Origin: Priapulus caudatus
Taxonomy: Eukaryota > Priapulida > Priapulimorpha > Priapulimorphida > Priapulidae
Reading direction: 5' to 3'
Assembly (NCBI RefSeq): GCF_000485595.1
Contig: NW_014577203.1
Coordinates: 197,909 to 231,143, forward strand
DNA: 33,235 bases
The translations under genes and the position numbers were made by a program. Within the stretch, counting starts at the first letter, position 1. Every line of letters begins with the position of its first letter. The notes under the pieces are model-generated. The model was not told the origin of the DNA and searched no databases. It was given only the letters and a program-made list of their open reading frames with translations. Below, in pieces: positions 32,576-33,235 of this stretch.

Positions 32576-33235
32576 ATGTTCGCTTCGTTTCGCTCGCCTT
32601 CGCTGCTCGAGCAAGCGAAATGCAGAGCGGGGGCATGTTCGCTTCGTTTCGCTCCCCTTCGCTGCTCGAGCAAGCGAAATACAGAGCGGGGGCATGTTCG
32701 CTTCTTTTCGCTCCCCTTCGCTGCTCGAGCAAGCGAAATACAGAGCGGGGGCATGTTCGCTCGCCTTCGTTGCGCGAGCAAGCGAAATACAGAGCGGGGG
32801 CATGTTCACTTCGTTTCGCTCACCTTCGTTGCGCGAGCAAGCGAAATAGACACCGGGGCATCTTGGTTTCGTTTCGCTCGCCTTCGCTGCTCGAGCAAAC
32901 GAAATACAGAGCGTGGCATCTTCGCTTCGTTTCGTCCGCCTTCGCTGCTCGAGCAAGCGAAATGCAGAGCGGGTGCATGTTCGCTTCACTTCGCTCGCCT
33001 TCGTTGCGCAAGCAAGCGAAATACAGAGCGCGGTCATGTTCGCTTCGTTTCGCTCCCCTTCGCTGCTCGAGCAAGCTAAATACAGAGCGGGGGCATGTTC
33101 GTTTCGCTTTGCTCGCCTTCGTTGCGCGAGCAAGCGAAATACAGAGCAGGGGCATGTTCGCTTCGTTTCGCTCGCCTTCGCTGCTCGAGCAAGCTACATA
33201 CAGAGCGGGGGCATGTTCGTTTCGCTTTGCTCGCC
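32576..33235. repeat. 59-bp tandem repeat (satellite/minisatellite), continues past the window
   Basis: Unit starts (ATGTTCGC or variant) fall at 32576, 32635, 32694, 32753, 32802, 32860, 32918, 32977, 33036, 33095, 33154 and 33213. That gives 11 full units plus a partial one, mostly 59 bp, with one 49-bp unit lacking 10 bp and two of 58 bp. Each unit contains a dyad (TTCGCT-GCTCGAGC-AAGCGAA) that can form a hairpin. Two subtypes exist, GCTGCTCGAGC and GTTGCGCGAGC. The open frames through it in several phases are by-products of a stop-free unit whose period over three copies is 177 nt. Confidence 0.97.

Noticed and set aside
32510-33133. Long open frames (about 190-200 codons) on both strands of the 59-bp repeat
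   Set aside because: The unit is almost stop-free in several frames, so tandem copies generate open frames automatically. No domain, and equally long frames occur on both strands.
32576-33235. CRISPR-like array
   Set aside because: Units are contiguous head-to-tail with no unique spacers, and the DNA is eukaryotic.

Overview
The window is eukaryotic, repeat-dominated DNA, most likely from a marine invertebrate. Support for this: long CA/GT, GA/CT and AT microsatellites, several short inverted-repeat elements (MITEs) of types common in invertebrate genomes, a degenerate TTAGGG telomere-type block, and Penelope-like retroelement (PLE) debris. I see no operons, no rRNA or tRNA gene and no convincing intact protein-coding gene. 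The species cannot be named from the sequence.

Layout. 1-6007: good-quality sequence. A 590-bp palindrome (1-590 and again at 5418-6007) carries, on both arms, the C-terminal GIY-YIG endonuclease end of a PLE. Between the two palindromes lie a 217-bp MITE (814-1030), a roughly 800-bp element with CCCAGC ends (1570-2366), CA and GT/CT microsatellites, and one weak exon candidate (4599-4707). 6008-21328: sequence of different character. Its left part (about 6050-14330) is a stretched, indel-rich, collinear copy of 590-3930. Its right part (about 17880-21328) is an indel-rich copy of what follows the 25-N gap (about 21590-24380). The simplest reading is an uncorrected long read, or a mis-merged haplotype, used as gap filler, so its ORFs should not be trusted. 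21329-21353: 25 N. 21354-24660: CT tract, a tandem/palindromic 39-bp repeat, AT/TTTA tracts, the second copy of a CCTCCGCC-ended MITE, and a polypurine tract. 24661-32390: largely unique non-coding sequence with a telomere-repeat-bearing inverted-repeat element (26700-27059), a PIF/Harbinger-type MITE with TAA target duplication (27441-27649), a 54-bp hairpin (27886-27939), microsatellites and a few low-confidence ORFs. 32393-33235: a G-rich minisatellite followed by a 59-bp tandem repeat running off the end of the window.

There is no gene system to describe as working together. The most interesting structure is the PLE-derived palindrome, with its symmetric flanks and shared decay. The most important practical point is that 6008-21328 probably duplicates its own flanks artificially.
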